Shown here in pieces: positions 21,451-32,130 of a stretch of 64,000 nt of DNA. Origin of the DNA: Megascapheus bottae (taxonomy: Eukaryota; Chordata; Mammalia; Rodentia; Geomyidae); the NCBI GenBank assembly GCA_024803745.1, contig JANJXV010000013.1, forward strand, positions 54,964,501-55,028,500, written 5' to 3'. A program made the position numbers and the translations under genes. Numbering within the stretch: position 1 is the first letter of the stretch; each line of letters opens with the position of its first letter. A model generated the notes under the pieces. The model did not search any database, was not told the origin of the DNA, and saw only the letters and a program-made list of their open reading frames with translations.

Positions 21451-21609
21451 AACTAACCAAGGCAAGTATGGCAGCCAGAAAAATGTTGCCAGGCATGCAA
21501 AGGAGCAAGAAATGATGAGCCAAAATGATGAGAAAAAATGAAGTCGACTGAATTGGAACCAGAAATGGTATAAGATGGCATATTTAGCAAATGAAAATTA
21601 GTATTTTCA

Positions 21610-21842
21610 GCTGGGCATGGTGGCTCATGCCTGTAATCCTAGTTGCTCAGGAGGCTGAGATCTGAGGATTGTGGTTCAAAGCCAGTCCGGGCACTAAGGA
21701 ACCTGAGACTCTTATCTCCAATTAACCACTAGAAAATGGGAAGTGGGGCTAAGGCTCCAGGGGTAGGGCGGTAGCCTTGAACTGAAGAGCTCAGGGACAG
21801 CGCCCATGACCAGAGTTCAAGCTCCATGACCCCCCAACAAAA
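21610..21842 (+). mobile_element. B1-ID composite SINE
   Basis: Full composite, from GCTGGGCATGGTGGCTCATG to CATGACCCCCC. Confidence 0.9.
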
Positions 21843-21897
21843 ATATTAATCATAAGACCTGTAGTCCATAAATTAAGGAAGGAATAATATATATATA

Positions 21898-22012
21898 TTG
21901 AGCCACAGCACCACTCCTGGCTTTTTTTCTATGTATGTGGTACCAAGGAATCAGACCTGGGTCTTCGTGCATGCTAGGCAAGCATTCTACCACTAGGACA
22001 AACTCCCGGCTA
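21898..22012 (-). mobile_element. ID-ID dimer, partial
   Basis: Only the left tRNA-like half, the linker and the edge of the right half remain (GAGCCACAGCACCACTCC to ACAAACTCCCGGCT). Confidence 0.8.
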
Positions 22013-22518
22013 GAATAAAATATTTTTAAAGATATGGAAAACAATCTTAAATGCTCTCGTTGAACTTCAGAAAGACATTAAAATTGCAGCATCTGGGAGA
22101 AAAATGTATATTGGAGAGATTTGACATTGCAAGAGAAAAGATTAGGGGAACCAAACACAAGAAGGCCTTCAGGCCTTCAGACCTGTGAACGGGAGAGAAG
22201 TGGGAGCTCCGTGGAAGGGTGAGGAGCAGCGGAGTGATAACCACAGCAGTGTACATTCAACACCTTTTCTCTATGTATTCCATCTCTTTGTCTGAATACG
22301 AAAGTATTCAGACTCCAGTGACATCATTTCCGGTTCCCCAGTCTGTCGTCTTGGTTCCAAGAGTAGGTGCCTAACTGGTGCAGGCTGGCTGCGGCCTCCC
22401 AGTGACAACTCTGGGCCCAGGCTCAGTTCCACCCTTGAAGCTATCCACAAGGAAAAACACACGGCAGGATCCAGTGCTTTGTAATGGGAAATCTGCAAAG
22501 AGGCAGTTCCCAGAACTC

Positions 22519-22630
22519 TAGGGAGGTAGTCTTGAGCTGAAGAGCTCGGGGACAACACCCAGGCCAAGATCAAGCCCCATGACCCACAAACAAACAAACA
22601 ACAAACAACAAACAAGCAAACAAACAAAAA
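22519..22630 (+). mobile_element. B1-ID right half fragment
   Basis: GTCTTGAGCTGAAGAGCTCG through AAGCCCCATGACC with a (CAAA)n tail. Confidence 0.7.
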
Positions 22631-22663
22631 ACCCTAGGGAGCACTGTCAGCCACCATGCCAAG

Positions 22664-22770
22664 AAGAAGGAGGAGGAAGAGGAGGAGGATGAAAAAGAGG
22701 AGGAGGAGAAGGAAGAGGAGGAGGAAGAGGGGGAGGAGGAGGGGGAGGAGCAGCAGCAGCAACAGCAGCT
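22664..22770. repeat. GGA/AGG microsatellite ending in CAG units
   Basis: Purine repeat ending in GCAGCAGCAGCAACAGCAG. Confidence 0.9.
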
Positions 22771-24720
22771 CAGGTTTGGGGAATTGTTCTCTAACCCCTT
22801 GGAGGTACTGAACTTTTGGGGTCTTGCATATACTCGGCAGGGCAGGGGTCTCCCTTGTTTAGATAGGCCCCAGGGCTCATGAAGCTTCTGAGAACAGTGA
22901 TGGGCTCCAGGGCTGTGGCAGCCCCATTGAGCAGAAGTGCTTTAAGTAGGCTCCACTTGCATACACTATCCCGGAGCATGAAAGCCAGTGGGCTGGACTC
23001 AGGTCCTAGCGCGTCTCTTACCTGTGTGTGATCTTGCGTGGGAAAGTCCCCTAAATTCTCAGTCCTCTGTTTCTGCCCCTGCCAACTGGGGATGGAGGAT
23101 GCCCTACCCTCTCCTGTGGGCCCCTCCTGTGTTTGTGACTCACATCCAACATCCTCAGATCTAACAAACATCTCTGCCTAGCACACCATTGCAAAGCTCT
23201 TGATTACTGACCCCCAAATCCTCCCGCACCCCCTTACCAAGAGGCGGTATGAGGTGGGCATGACAATGACCTCCTATAATTCCAGAACTGAGTCAGGAGG
23301 GCTAGGAGCTTCAGGTCAATGTGGCCTGTATAGTGGGACCTTGTATGGCAGAGAAAAGAAAGAGGAGAAGGAAGAGGAAGAGGAGGAAGAGGAAGAAGAG
23401 AAAGAGGACAATAGTAATAGTGTTTGTTCACCCTGTGTGAGGGCCAGCGTTCCAGCTCCAGCACCAAAATTCCTAGTTGAGGGGAAGGAGGGGGGAGGAA
23501 GGGAGAGAAGAAGAGAGAGACAGGAAATAAACAAATGATGGAAGCTGGGTTTCTCTTATTTTGACTGTCTCTAAACTACCCCCACAGCCTCCTGACTTCC
23601 TTCCAGCAGTCCTTTGATGCAGGCCAGCCCTCTGGCCCTGGGTCACCTGCAACCTCCCACAGCCCCTCCCTGGGACAAGCAGGGGTATCGGTACTTCCAA
23701 ATCAGGGCTCTACCTTTCCCTCCCTCCTTTAACCTTTCCTCATGGAAATTTCCACACTCAGGCATGGGAGGGTGGAGAGCCCCCTCTCCAGGAGCCATAT
23801 CTCCCTCTGTGCCTTCTCTTTGTGCAGAGGCAAATCTCAGACCCATGCCACCCCATCTCTAAACCAAGTAACTGTTGAAGCCCCAAACCCAATTGTGACA
23901 CTGGTGTGGTTACTGCTGTGCTCAGAGGCTTCAAGGGCTGGCACTGCACTTCCTGCCTGTCACTCTCCCTGCCACTGGCTCCTTCTCCAGCCTTTGAGCC
24001 TCCCTCCTTTCTCCTCCTCCTCACAGCAGGATCTCCCCAGAGGAAAGAGATAGGGAGCATTTATGATCTGAGTTGTTTTAAAAATACTCTCCTGGTTGCT
24101 GAGTGGGGGTGAGTGGGGAGTGAGGAGTGGGGGAGCAGGGAGACGGTGATCTGTGAGAACTTAAAAACAGCAGCAGCAGCTTGGAACCCAGCTTATAGGA
24201 CAGCATGCTGCCTGGGTTCAACCCCGACAGTCCCTCAATTTTTAGCTAAGTGGCTCAGTGTCGCCCCGGTTTGCCCCAGGTGACCCAGCTGGCTGGTTCT
24301 GGGGTAGAGGCCCAGGGACAGTCTCCTTGAGCTGTTTTCTGTGGGGGAGGTAGTCACAAATGACACCATCTGCTCTGGAGGGACCCACAGTGGGCTTGGA
24401 TCTCCCTGGTGGGGAGGTCTGGGATGTGTTCTGAGCCGCTGTCTAGAGGGATTTGGGGGGGGGGCAGTGGACCCAGGGTAGACCACAGCTAGATGGACAG
24501 AGCAGGGTGGATAGCAAAGAGGGAGGTGTGGAGAAGCTCCACCACCAGGGGGCGTCCTGAGACCTCCTCTCACTGAGAATCCCTAGATGAAACCATTGTC
24601 AGTCTGTGGATGCCCGCGGCCCTGTCTACGGCCCTGTCTGTGCACGGCCCATCTGTGAATCCAATCTTGTAGGTGACTGTGGGGCCTCCCTGGGGTCCCC
24701 ACTGGGACAGGTTGACTGCG
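22771..24720. other. Intergenic, moderately GC-rich unique sequence
   Basis: No exon is supported. A degraded B1-like piece lies at 23,240-23,355 (plus), with a GGA/GAA repeat after it at 23,353-23,410. Other open frames are unremarkable. Confidence 0.45.
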
Positions 24721-24727
24721 CCTGTCT

Positions 24728-24872
24728 TTTTTTTTTGGTTGGTTGTGGGGCTTGAACTCTAGGCCTAGGTGCTGTCCCTGAGCTTTTCAGCTCAAAGCTA
24801 GTGCTGTACCCCTCTGAGCCACAGCAACACTTCCAGTTTTCTGGTGGTTAACTGGAGATATGAGTCTCCAGG
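24728..24872 (-). mobile_element. B1-ID SINE, ID half (outer, part 1)
   Basis: Poly-T, GGGGCTTGAACTCTAGGCCT, up to GAGTCTCC, where a plus-strand dimer is inserted. Confidence 0.8.
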
Positions 24873-24875
24873 AGG

Positions 24876-25060
24876 GGCTGGGAGTTTGACTTAGTGGTAG
24901 AGTGCTTGCCTAGCATGCATGAAGACCCCGGTTTGATTTCTCAGTACCACATACACAGAAAAAAAAAGCCAGTAGTGCTGTAGCTCAAGTGGTAGAGCTC
25001 TCTAGCCTTGAGACAGCCCAAGGACAGTGCTCAGGCAGGCCCCGAGCCCAAGAAAGTCCC
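24876..25060 (+). mobile_element. ID-ID dimer SINE nested in a minus-strand SINE
   Basis: Nearly complete dimer. Its 3' end (CCCGAGCCCAAGAAAGTCCC) differs from the usual tail. Confidence 0.8.
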
Positions 25061-25061
25061 G

Positions 25062-25155
25062 GACTTTTGCGCCCCAGCTGGCTTTGAACTGCGATCCTCA
25101 GATCTCAGCCTCCTGAATAGCTGGGATTATAGGCATGAGCCACCAGCGCTCAGCC
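25062..25155 (-). mobile_element. B1-ID SINE, B1 half (outer, part 2)
   Basis: Resumes with TTTTGCGCCCCAGCTGGC and ends at GGCATGAGCCACCAGCGCTC. Confidence 0.8.
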
Positions 25156-26090
25156 TGTACCTTTCTCTGTGCCCGTCAGAGTTCCTCAGTCGCACACTGG
25201 AAAAGACTGGCCGTGTGGCTGCTCTTCTTCCTGCTTCCTCAGAAAGCAATGGATGGTCAGTCTTTGAGGACATCCAGGCAGGTGTTGAGCAGCCAGGAGA
25301 GGAAGCTCGCTCCTTAGGCCAGAGGGGCAATGCCTGGCAGAGCCAAGCACATCCTCCAAACGTTCTGGCTCTCTAGTTATAGGGGCAGAACTGTGTTCTA
25401 GGCTCAGCACATGTCAGGAAGCTGCTCTCACTCAGGATGCAAGGACAAGCCAGGAGCTGGAAACTGCCATGTCTAGACCAGCACCTGTAATTAAACATCC
25501 CACCTAGCTCGGGGGTATAGAGAGTGAGGAGCAGCCAGGAAGAGATGGCAGGACTCAGACTCAGGGCAAGGGGCTGGGCAGGTGGAACTGAAGCATGAGA
25601 AGGGTGGGAGCAAGCCGTGGACTGGGCTGGTCACAGGGGAGGACACCCACAAGTGCTCCCCTCCCCCCCAGCTGTGGCTTTGCCGTTCTTTCCAGCCATT
25701 CAAGGCAGGTGGACAAGACACAACTCAGAGAAGCTGGACCTCAGCTGTGGCCGCCAGAAGTCTCTGGGAGGGGAAATGGAGACTCCAACCACTACGTTCA
25801 GAGAAACTGCGAAGCAAGTCAAATCCCACCTCGAGTCTGACCACACACCATGTTACTAGGTAACATATATAATGCCTCTGTCCACTTTCCAGGTGGAGCT
25901 GAGTTCTAGAACATTCCCCAGCTGGCCTTTGGTCAGTCAGCTGCTGCCAACCTGGTTGGTAACACAGCAGTACAAGGTGCCCAGTCTGTGCATAGCCCAC
26001 GAGTGCTCACCGTTTGAGGTAGACGGACAGAGAAGACCAAGGGCCATGCTCAGAGCCGGGCAGGTGAGAAAGTAGTTGACTCCAGAACAA
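25156..26090. other. Intergenic unique sequence
   Basis: No gene or repeat recognised. Three overlapping open frames at 25.6-25.9 kb have no conserved signature. Confidence 0.4.
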
Positions 26091-26092
26091 GG

Positions 26093-26180
26093 CTAGGCTG
26101 GGGACAGAGCTCATTGGCAGAGTGCTGTCCTGATGTGCTCAAGGCCCTGGGTTCTAGGCCAAGTACTTCAAAAAAGTAAA
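26093..26180 (+). mobile_element. ID-like monomer
   Basis: GGCTGGGGACAGAGCTCATTGGCAGAGTG through CAAGGCCCTGGGTTCTAGGCC with an A-rich end. This resembles a single classical rodent ID unit, without dimer partner. Confidence 0.65.
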
Positions 26181-26667
26181 ACCTAAAAATCTTGGGATCA
26201 GGGTTTTGTCATCTGCCTTCTTCCCGTGTCTCCACGGCCCCATCTTTTAAAAGAGGCTGTGATGTGGGGTGGGCTGGGGGCTCACTAGGTGTCACCAACT
26301 CCTTGGATGCTGGCCTGTGATGGCCAGTACTGTCTCTGGTGGCTGTTGGGAGATGAGGGCCTGGCACCCGATGTTCTGCTGAGTGTCTTCGGTGACCTGG
26401 GGGTGACAGCCCCCCCCAAAATAGCCACACATCTAAGAAGATTCTTCCCTGCACAGTGTAGCCACGTGACTATAATTTGGCCTTTCTCACCCACATCAGA
26501 CTTCAAGAACCTCAGCCCAATGGGCCTGGGAGACCTAAACAGCCCAGGACCACAGGACATTGGCAGGCTGAGCACCGGGCAGGTGTGGGCATCGCAGGAA
26601 GTCCAAGAGAGTGGCTTATCCACATCAGACCTGGCCCTCAGGTCACATCAAAATTCAGCAGGCAGCC

Positions 26668-26850
26668 ACTGGGCGCTGTGGCTCACGCCTGCAACTACCC
26701 AGGAGACTGAAATCTAAGGATCAAGGTTCAAAGCTTATCTCCAACTAACCACCAAAAGCTGGAAGTAGAGCCGTGGCTCAAGTGATAAGAGCACCAGCCT
26801 TGGGCAGAGCTCAGACACAGTGCCCAGGCACTGTGTTCAAACCCCACACA
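26668..26850 (+). mobile_element. B1-ID composite SINE
   Basis: Both halves are present, with a deletion after TTCAAAGC. It ends in CAAACCCCACACA and a CA-repeat tail. Confidence 0.8.
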
Positions 26851-26852
26851 CT

Positions 26853-26871
26853 CGCGCGCGCGCACACGCGT

Positions 26872-26911
<40 letters not shown>
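26853..26911. repeat. (CA)n microsatellite
   Basis: CG/CA alternation passes into about 16 CA units at the SINE 3' end. On the minus strand it is a TG run lying downstream of the C11orf24 poly(A) signal. Confidence 0.95.
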
Positions 26912-26995
26912 ACACAGACAGCAGGCACCGGAAATGCTCCATCACAAGTACCTATGGGTACGGAACTATGGGTACGGAACGGCGAGGCTCACTGT

Positions 26996-27001
26996 TTTAA
27001 T
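26996..27001 (-). terminator. C11orf24: Candidate poly(A) signal ATTAAA of C11orf24
   Basis: ATTAAA on the minus strand, about 250 nt after the stop codon. That is consistent with a short 3'UTR. GT-rich sequence follows on the minus strand from the CA repeat. No AATAAA on this strand is closer. Confidence 0.5.
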
Positions 27002-27253
27002 TCTGGTGACCACACACCAGGGATGAGTGGGCCGTGGGTCTGCTCACCCCACCCTGCGGCTCAATCTCTGGCTGTCCCAGTGCACACAATTGCTTACAAA
27101 AATAAATACGAAAAAGGCAACTCTCCATGATCGCGGGATGGGTCTGGGAGTGACTCAGCATCTGTCTGGCATGTCTCCGAAATTGCACCAAAGGGTCTGG
27201 AAGCACTTGGTGGGGTCTCAGAGCCAACCTCACGGAGGGGAGCAGCCCGAGCC

Positions 27254-28395
27254 TCACATCTCTGAGTCTGCGTACATGCCGTTGATCAGGTAGTCCACCT
27301 GCGTGTAGTCCTTCTTCTTGTAGCTCTCGTAGGCGTGCAGGGCGAACATCACCACAGCCGTGGCAAACAGGGCCACCCCGAGGAAGAGCACCACCAAGAG
27401 GGACACTCTGTTCAACAGGGACGGAGCCAGGAGCTTGGGGGTGACCACCAGATATGGGACTGGGGTGCTGGGTTGGCACGAGTCTGTGGCTGGCATCCTC
27501 TGGTCTCCTGAGTTCAAAGGTGTGGGTCCAGTGCCAGGCATGGCTGTGGTCTCGCCCTGCCCTGGTGTCTGAGGCGCGCCTGGCCCCCCAGGTCCTGAGT
27601 TAGAAGGCGTGGGGCGGGGCTGTGTCGTCGGAGATTTGGCCTCCGCTGTGAGGGCTGGGCTGGTGTGGTGGGCTGGCGCTGTGCTGGCAGTTGGCTCCCT
27701 GGCTTGAGCCTGGGTGGTAGTCACCACTGAGGTCACTGGACCCACGGAGGGGTTGGGGGTGGTGGGCTCTGAGGTGGCATCCAAGGGGCGGGGTGGGGTC
27801 CTTCCTGCCGTAGTTAGCACTGGCTGGTGGGTCACCACTGGAATGGTGGAACTTTGTGCTTGGGGATCTGTGGGGGCAGCGGGGCTCGCAGTAGAGTGAA
27901 CAGATGTGGGCACAGCAGGGCCCAGAGTGCTGGGGGCACCGCTCGTGTGGGTGGTGGCTGCCCGTGTGGAAGGTGTTGTTGGCACGCTGGCATTTGTACT
28001 TGGCACTTGTGCATGATGTGTGCTGAGAGGGGACAGCCCGGTGGCAGTTGTAGAAGGGGCCTGCCGTGGAGTCACAGGGCTGGAGGACATGGGGCTGGGG
28101 GACATGGGGCGCGAGGACGTGGGGTGCGAGGACGTAGGGCTGAGGGACGTGGGGCCAGGAGTACTGGAAGCCACACTGCCAGCCATACTTCCCGTGGTTG
28201 TTGGAATGCTCGTGTTTATCCTGTTCGCTGTCCCTGTTGGGCCGTGAGTGAGGTTGAGCGTGGCTGGCAAAGTCTGGCTTCTCACGGTGACAGGAAGGGG
28301 GGTCACCGTGGTTGTCTCCACAGACGTCTCAACCCTTGGAGTTGCATCCACAGATGCATTTCTGTTGATCAGTGCACTCCATGTTCTGTTGGGGA
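27254..28395 (-). CDS. C11orf24: C11orf24, last coding exon (mucin-like ectodomain, TM, cytoplasmic tail)
   Basis: This exon encodes about 380 residues and ends in a stop at 27,254-27,256. The C-terminus (DYTQVDYLINGMYADSEM) is essentially that of human C11orf24, a type I membrane protein that as I recall cycles between Golgi, endosomes and plasma membrane. In order: a conserved start (VPNRTW or PNRTW, then NRNASV, against VPNKMW...KRNASV in human); about 300 residues rich in Thr/Ser/Pro, expected to be heavily O-glycosylated, with N-glycosylation sequons NAS, NLT and NAS; one transmembrane helix (LLVVLFLGVALFATAVVMFAL, about residues 358-378 of the spliced protein); and a 27-residue tail with a lysine cluster and a tyrosine motif (YTQV). 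The reading frame is open upstream of the GTG at 28,351, so that codon is internal. The acceptor chosen is CTTAG at 28,396-28,400, after a pyrimidine-rich stretch. It joins in phase 1 with the signal-peptide exon. The predicted protein is about 405 residues against about 449 in human. Confidence 0.93.
28080..28154 (-). repeat. C11orf24: 15-bp coding minisatellite in C11orf24
   Basis: Five consecutive 15-bp units begin at 28,080, 28,095, 28,110, 28,125 and 28,140. They encode pentapeptides such as SPTSS, HPTSS and SPMSS in the mucin-like domain. Confidence 0.9.
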
Positions 28396-28429
28396 CTAAG
28401 TATCCACGGGGAGAGACACAATCACGTCA

Positions 28430-28625
28430 CTAGCTATGAACTCAGGTCTTACACTTACTCAGCTCAGCTCTACCGGCTGAGTCATGCTTCTAAGTGGGGC
28501 TTTTTGCTGGTTGACTGGAGATGGAGCCCCAAAGGACTTTCCTGACCAGCTAGTTCTAAACTGTGACTCTGATCCCAACCTCCTGCATAGCAGGGATTCT
28601 AGGCATGAGCCACCAGCGCTGGCTC
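28430..28625 (-). mobile_element. B1-ID SINE, degraded, in C11orf24 intron 2
   Basis: CTCAGCTCTACC...TGAGTCATG remains of the ID half, then GGTTGACTGGAGATGG and GGGATTCTAGGCATGAGCCACC of the B1 half. It lies about 35 bp upstream of the acceptor of the last exon. Confidence 0.7.
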
Positions 28626-28945
28626 ACAGTCACTTTCAAACATGTGCAAGTGGATCATTCAGCTGTCCTCTTTAGCTCTCGGCCCTGGGGCTGGCAGTGT
28701 GGCACTCTCTCCACCCGGTGCCCAAATCTAGGGAGGCAATGGGTGAACACTGTACCTCTCTGTCCACTCAGAGCTGGTTATGTAGCCCATGGAAAAGCCT
28801 TGGCTCTTAGACTTTTAAAATTCTTAAGTCCTCTTTGAGCCTCTCCGGCCTATGGGAAATTTCAAAGTGTAATTTTGATCTAATTCCCCAAATGATAGAA
28901 AATCTAACATTTGAGCTGTAATTCACCATTAAGGAAACAAAACAG

Positions 28946-29137
28946 GGCTGGGAGTTTGACCTAGTGGTAGTGTTTGCCTAGCATGCACGAAGACCCGGGT
29001 TCCATTCCTTGGTACCACATACACAGAAAAAAGCCAGAAGTGGTGCTATGGCTCAAGCAGTAGAGCTCTGGCTTTGAGAAAGCCCAAAGACAGTGGTCAT
29101 GCCCTGAGCCCAAGCCCAGGACTGAAAACAAAAAAAA
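28946..29137 (+). mobile_element. ID-ID dimer SINE
   Basis: Complete dimer, antisense within C11orf24 intron 2. Confidence 0.9.
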
Positions 29138-29142
29138 GGGCC

Positions 29143-29355
29143 ACGTAAGATGTTGTTTGCCTGTAACCTGTAATCCCACCCATTCTGAAAGCTGATACAG
29201 GAGAACCTTGGATTGAGGCCAGCCCAGGTGAAGTTAGTCTGAGACTCTATTTGAAAACAAAACAAATGGCAAAAGGACCTGGGGGCATAGCTCAAGTGGT
29301 AGAATGCTTCCCTGCTAAGGGGGAGGTACCGAGTTCAATCCCCATAAGGGAGGAG
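29143..29355 (+). mobile_element. Older B1 plus ID composite
   Basis: CTGTAATCCCACCCATTCTG (B1), then GGGGGCATAGCTCAAGTGGT and GAGTTCAATCCCC (ID monomer). It is related to the copy at 9,681. Confidence 0.7.
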
Positions 29356-29447
29356 AAAACAAACCAAGAACTCAAATCCAACCCTAAACCCATGGGGATC
29401 ATTCATCATACACTCCCCTCAGGAGTTTACATACAAAAGATTAATGG

Positions 29448-29545
29448 GGAAGTGGAGCTGTGGCTAAAGTGGTAGGTGCCAGCCTTAAGCAAAAAGGCTC
29501 AAGGACAAGCACACAAGCCCTGAGTTCAAGCCCCAGGACTAGCAT
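29448..29545 (+). mobile_element. ID-like right half fragment
   Basis: GGAAGTGGAGCTGTGGCTAA through GAGTTCAAGCCCCAGGACTA. Confidence 0.75.
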
Positions 29546-29865
29546 CGAAAAGCACAAAGCAGTTGAACGTCTGCAGCCATTCACTTGTGGACCGCTCAGC
29601 CCTGGGAGGGTTTTGGAGATGAACTATGCTAGCACAGAGTGGGAGGCACCAAATCCTGGCTGTGGGAATGAATGAATCCCTAAGGAAAGTGAGATTTCTA
29701 CAGGGCTGCGAACACTTCAGGGCTCTGCTGTTGGTCCTGCTGAGCATTCCCACCCACCTGGCCCTCACGGGGTCTGCCCCGCTGCAAGGGGAGGCCTGTG
29801 GTGTGCCCAGCTCTCCCAGGCCTGGGCTTTGGGGCCACTGGCACCTGTGCAGCTGTGACACAGCT

Positions 29866-30094
29866 TTTTTTTTTTTTAATTTGCCAATCCTGGGACTTGA
29901 ACACAGGCCTGAGCTTCCGCTCAAAGCTAGCACTCTACCACTTGAGCCACAGCTCCACTTCCAGCCTCTTCTGAGTAGTTTATTGGAGAAGAGAGTCTCG
30001 GAGACGTTCTTGCCCAGGCTGGCTCTGAACCACCATCCTTAGACCTCAAACTCCTGAGCAGCTGAGATTAGAGGTGTGATCTACCAGCTGGGCC
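29866..30094 (-). mobile_element. B1-ID composite SINE beside a splice donor
   Basis: Full reverse copy in C11orf24 intron 2, in sense orientation with the gene. It begins only about 23 bp after the donor of the signal-peptide exon. Confidence 0.85.
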
Positions 30095-30117
30095 ACCACC
30101 ACACAGCTTTTACTTAC

Positions 30118-30193
30118 GTGGCTCACTTGATGCCACCTGGACTGCAGACAAGGAAAGGGAGGAAAGGCAAAGCAACATGAGGGCTGTCCACAT
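30118..30193 (-). CDS. C11orf24: C11orf24, start-codon and signal-peptide exon
   Basis: The ATG at 30,193-30,191 opens MWTALMLLCLSSLSLSAVQV followed by ASSEP. This corresponds to human C11orf24, which starts MWTALVLIWIFSLSLS. It has the shape of a cleavable signal peptide: short N-region, Leu/Ser-rich core, small residues near the cleavage site. The exon ends one base into a codon (C at 30,118) and is followed by a strong donor, GTAAGTA, at 30,117-30,111. This phase-1 end matches the phase of the next exon. Upstream, CACCCACAAG immediately before the ATG is a plausible acceptor, so the 5'UTR portion of this exon may be very short. An A at -3 gives an acceptable start context. Confidence 0.9.
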
Positions 30194-30194
30194 C

Positions 30195-31940
30195 TTGTGG
30201 GTGAGCAGGAGGCAGAGCTGGCAGTCTTTGGGCTCCCGGCTGGCCCCTCAAGCTGTCAGTGGTTCCTTTCTGTGTGGCTGAGGAATCTGCAAGTTCAGAA
30301 AGCACACTGCTCAGAGGGCATCTGGTGAGCTGCACACAGCCCGGCCCTTCACCCGTTGTGGAGGCTCCAGTAGGTCCCGAGGTGAAAACTGATCAAGCCT
30401 TGGGGTAGGGTCTGGTGCCAGGAAGAGCACAACCTATCACAGCATGGGACAATGCAGGCCCTACCTTCCACTGCCTACGCACCTGACCCAATTTCATGAG
30501 TCTCAGCCTCTGCAGGCTACTTTCCCACTGCAGAGGACCTGGGCATGTTGATAGGACTGAAACCTCATCACCAAGACTGACCAAGACTTTCCCAACTTCT
30601 CCAATGGCCTATAGAGCACGAGTCAGGCGTAATGATCCTGTATGGACCCTACATACTCCTCACACTAATGATCTAATTAAACATCCACCCAGCATCCACC
30701 CATCACCCATCCACCATCCATCTACCTATCTACCATCCATCCATCCACGCACCCACCCACCATCTGGTACTCTACCCATCCACTGTCCATTTATCTAATA
30801 TTTATTATTATCTAGTCATGTGCCAGACAGTACATTTAGGACAAAAGATGAAGAATGCAGTCAAGGATTGGTGTGCGGGTTGGAGTCCAGCAGGAAACTA
30901 AGAAGTCATTACAAACTGGCACGAGTGTCCAGCAGGGTTGTGACTTAAGCTATGAATCAGGAAGGAGAAAGCATGTCGCAAGCCCTTGGAGAGTGAGCCA
31001 GGCTGTCTCCTGGGAAGAGGCTCTCAGAGCTGCTGGGCAAGGCTGACCAGAGGACAGGATGCCACGGTGTGTGTGTAGGGGGGGATGTTATTACAAAGCA
31101 GTTGCAATGGTGGTGGTGTGCCAGGAAAAGTTCCAGGGCACATTCTGGGGGAGGTTAGTGGGGAGAAAGCAGCTGATAACATCACTAGGGTCAAAGTTCA
31201 GGAGGTCAGAAGACATCCACCATGGCTCACTCTTAGTGCCTGAGCTCACTAGCCAAATGACCTGGACACAAGTCACATAGTTTCTGGGCCTCACCAAGGG
31301 TGCATGACGTAGGTCACAATGTGGGTCAGGGAGGCAAGCACCTGCACGGCGCCTGGCTCAGCGATCGGCCTACCCCAAGAAGCACCTCTGAGGTGCTGGG
31401 AGTGACACCCCGCAGCACCATGTAAAGGGATGTCTACGGTAGTGGAGGGGGCTTTCTCCTGTGTCACAGCTGGAAAAACATCTAACCCACAAACTCTTCT
31501 AGGAAGTGGGGACACGTCCAGAGATAGCTTCAGCTGGCTCTGAATCCCCACCCCAACTATTGGTGAAGGCCTCTAATACCACAGGGGTTTACAACTTATC
31601 CAGCCTTACAAACCACAGATCTGTGTTTGTTTTCCAGGGTGCAAAAAAGGTAGTGTTCTGGCAAGGAAAAACACGAAGGGGAGGGGAGACTTTCCTGATG
31701 AGAAGCAAGTGCCTCAGCACAAAACAACTCAGAACGGCAGGTACTAGGCAAGCGCGATGTGGTGCAGCCACCAGGACACTCCCCAAGCCTGAACCCGGCA
31801 TTAGAAGTCTGCTAGTAAATTCAATGCACAACTGCATGACAGGGGCTTCTGACAAGCAAGGGTAGTCTCTGCTCCCTGAACACTTCCCCTCCCCTGCACT
31901 TCAGCCTTGGAGCCTTCTACTGCCCCCACATTACAAATGT
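30195..31940. other. C11orf24 intron 1, mostly unique
   Basis: Includes a CCAT/CATC repeat at 30,683-30,775 and a MIR-like stretch at about 31,231-31,290 (GCCAAATGACCTGGACACAAG). No exon is supported. Confidence 0.45.
30683..30775. repeat. (CATC/ACCC)n imperfect microsatellite
   Basis: Imperfect CATCCACC and CATCTACC units. Confidence 0.85.
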
Positions 31941-31945
31941 CTAGG

Positions 31946-32130
31946 GCACAACAGGCACCAGCAGCTCATGCCTATAATCCTACCTACTTAGGAAACTGAG
32001 ATCGAAGGACTAAGGTTCAAGTCCTGGCAGGCAAATCTGAGAGACTCCCAGCAAAAAGCCAGACGAAGAGGTATGGCTCAAGCGGTACAGCACCAGCCTT
32101 GAGTGAAGAGGCCATGTGAGAATGAACACC
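31946..32130 (+). mobile_element. B1-ID composite SINE, diverged
   Basis: CAGCTCATGCCTATAATCCT and TATGGCTCAAGCGGTACAGC mark the two halves. The 3' end is lost. Confidence 0.7.

Noticed and set aside
26289..26717. 142-codon plus-strand open frame
   Set aside because: Its C-terminal part runs into a SINE, no domain is visible, and the unique part has no supporting signal.
28351..28351. GTG at 28,351 as the start of the C11orf24 frame
   Set aside because: The frame is open and homologous to human C11orf24 upstream of it (PNRTW, NRNAS). The true start is the ATG in the separate signal-peptide exon at 30,193.
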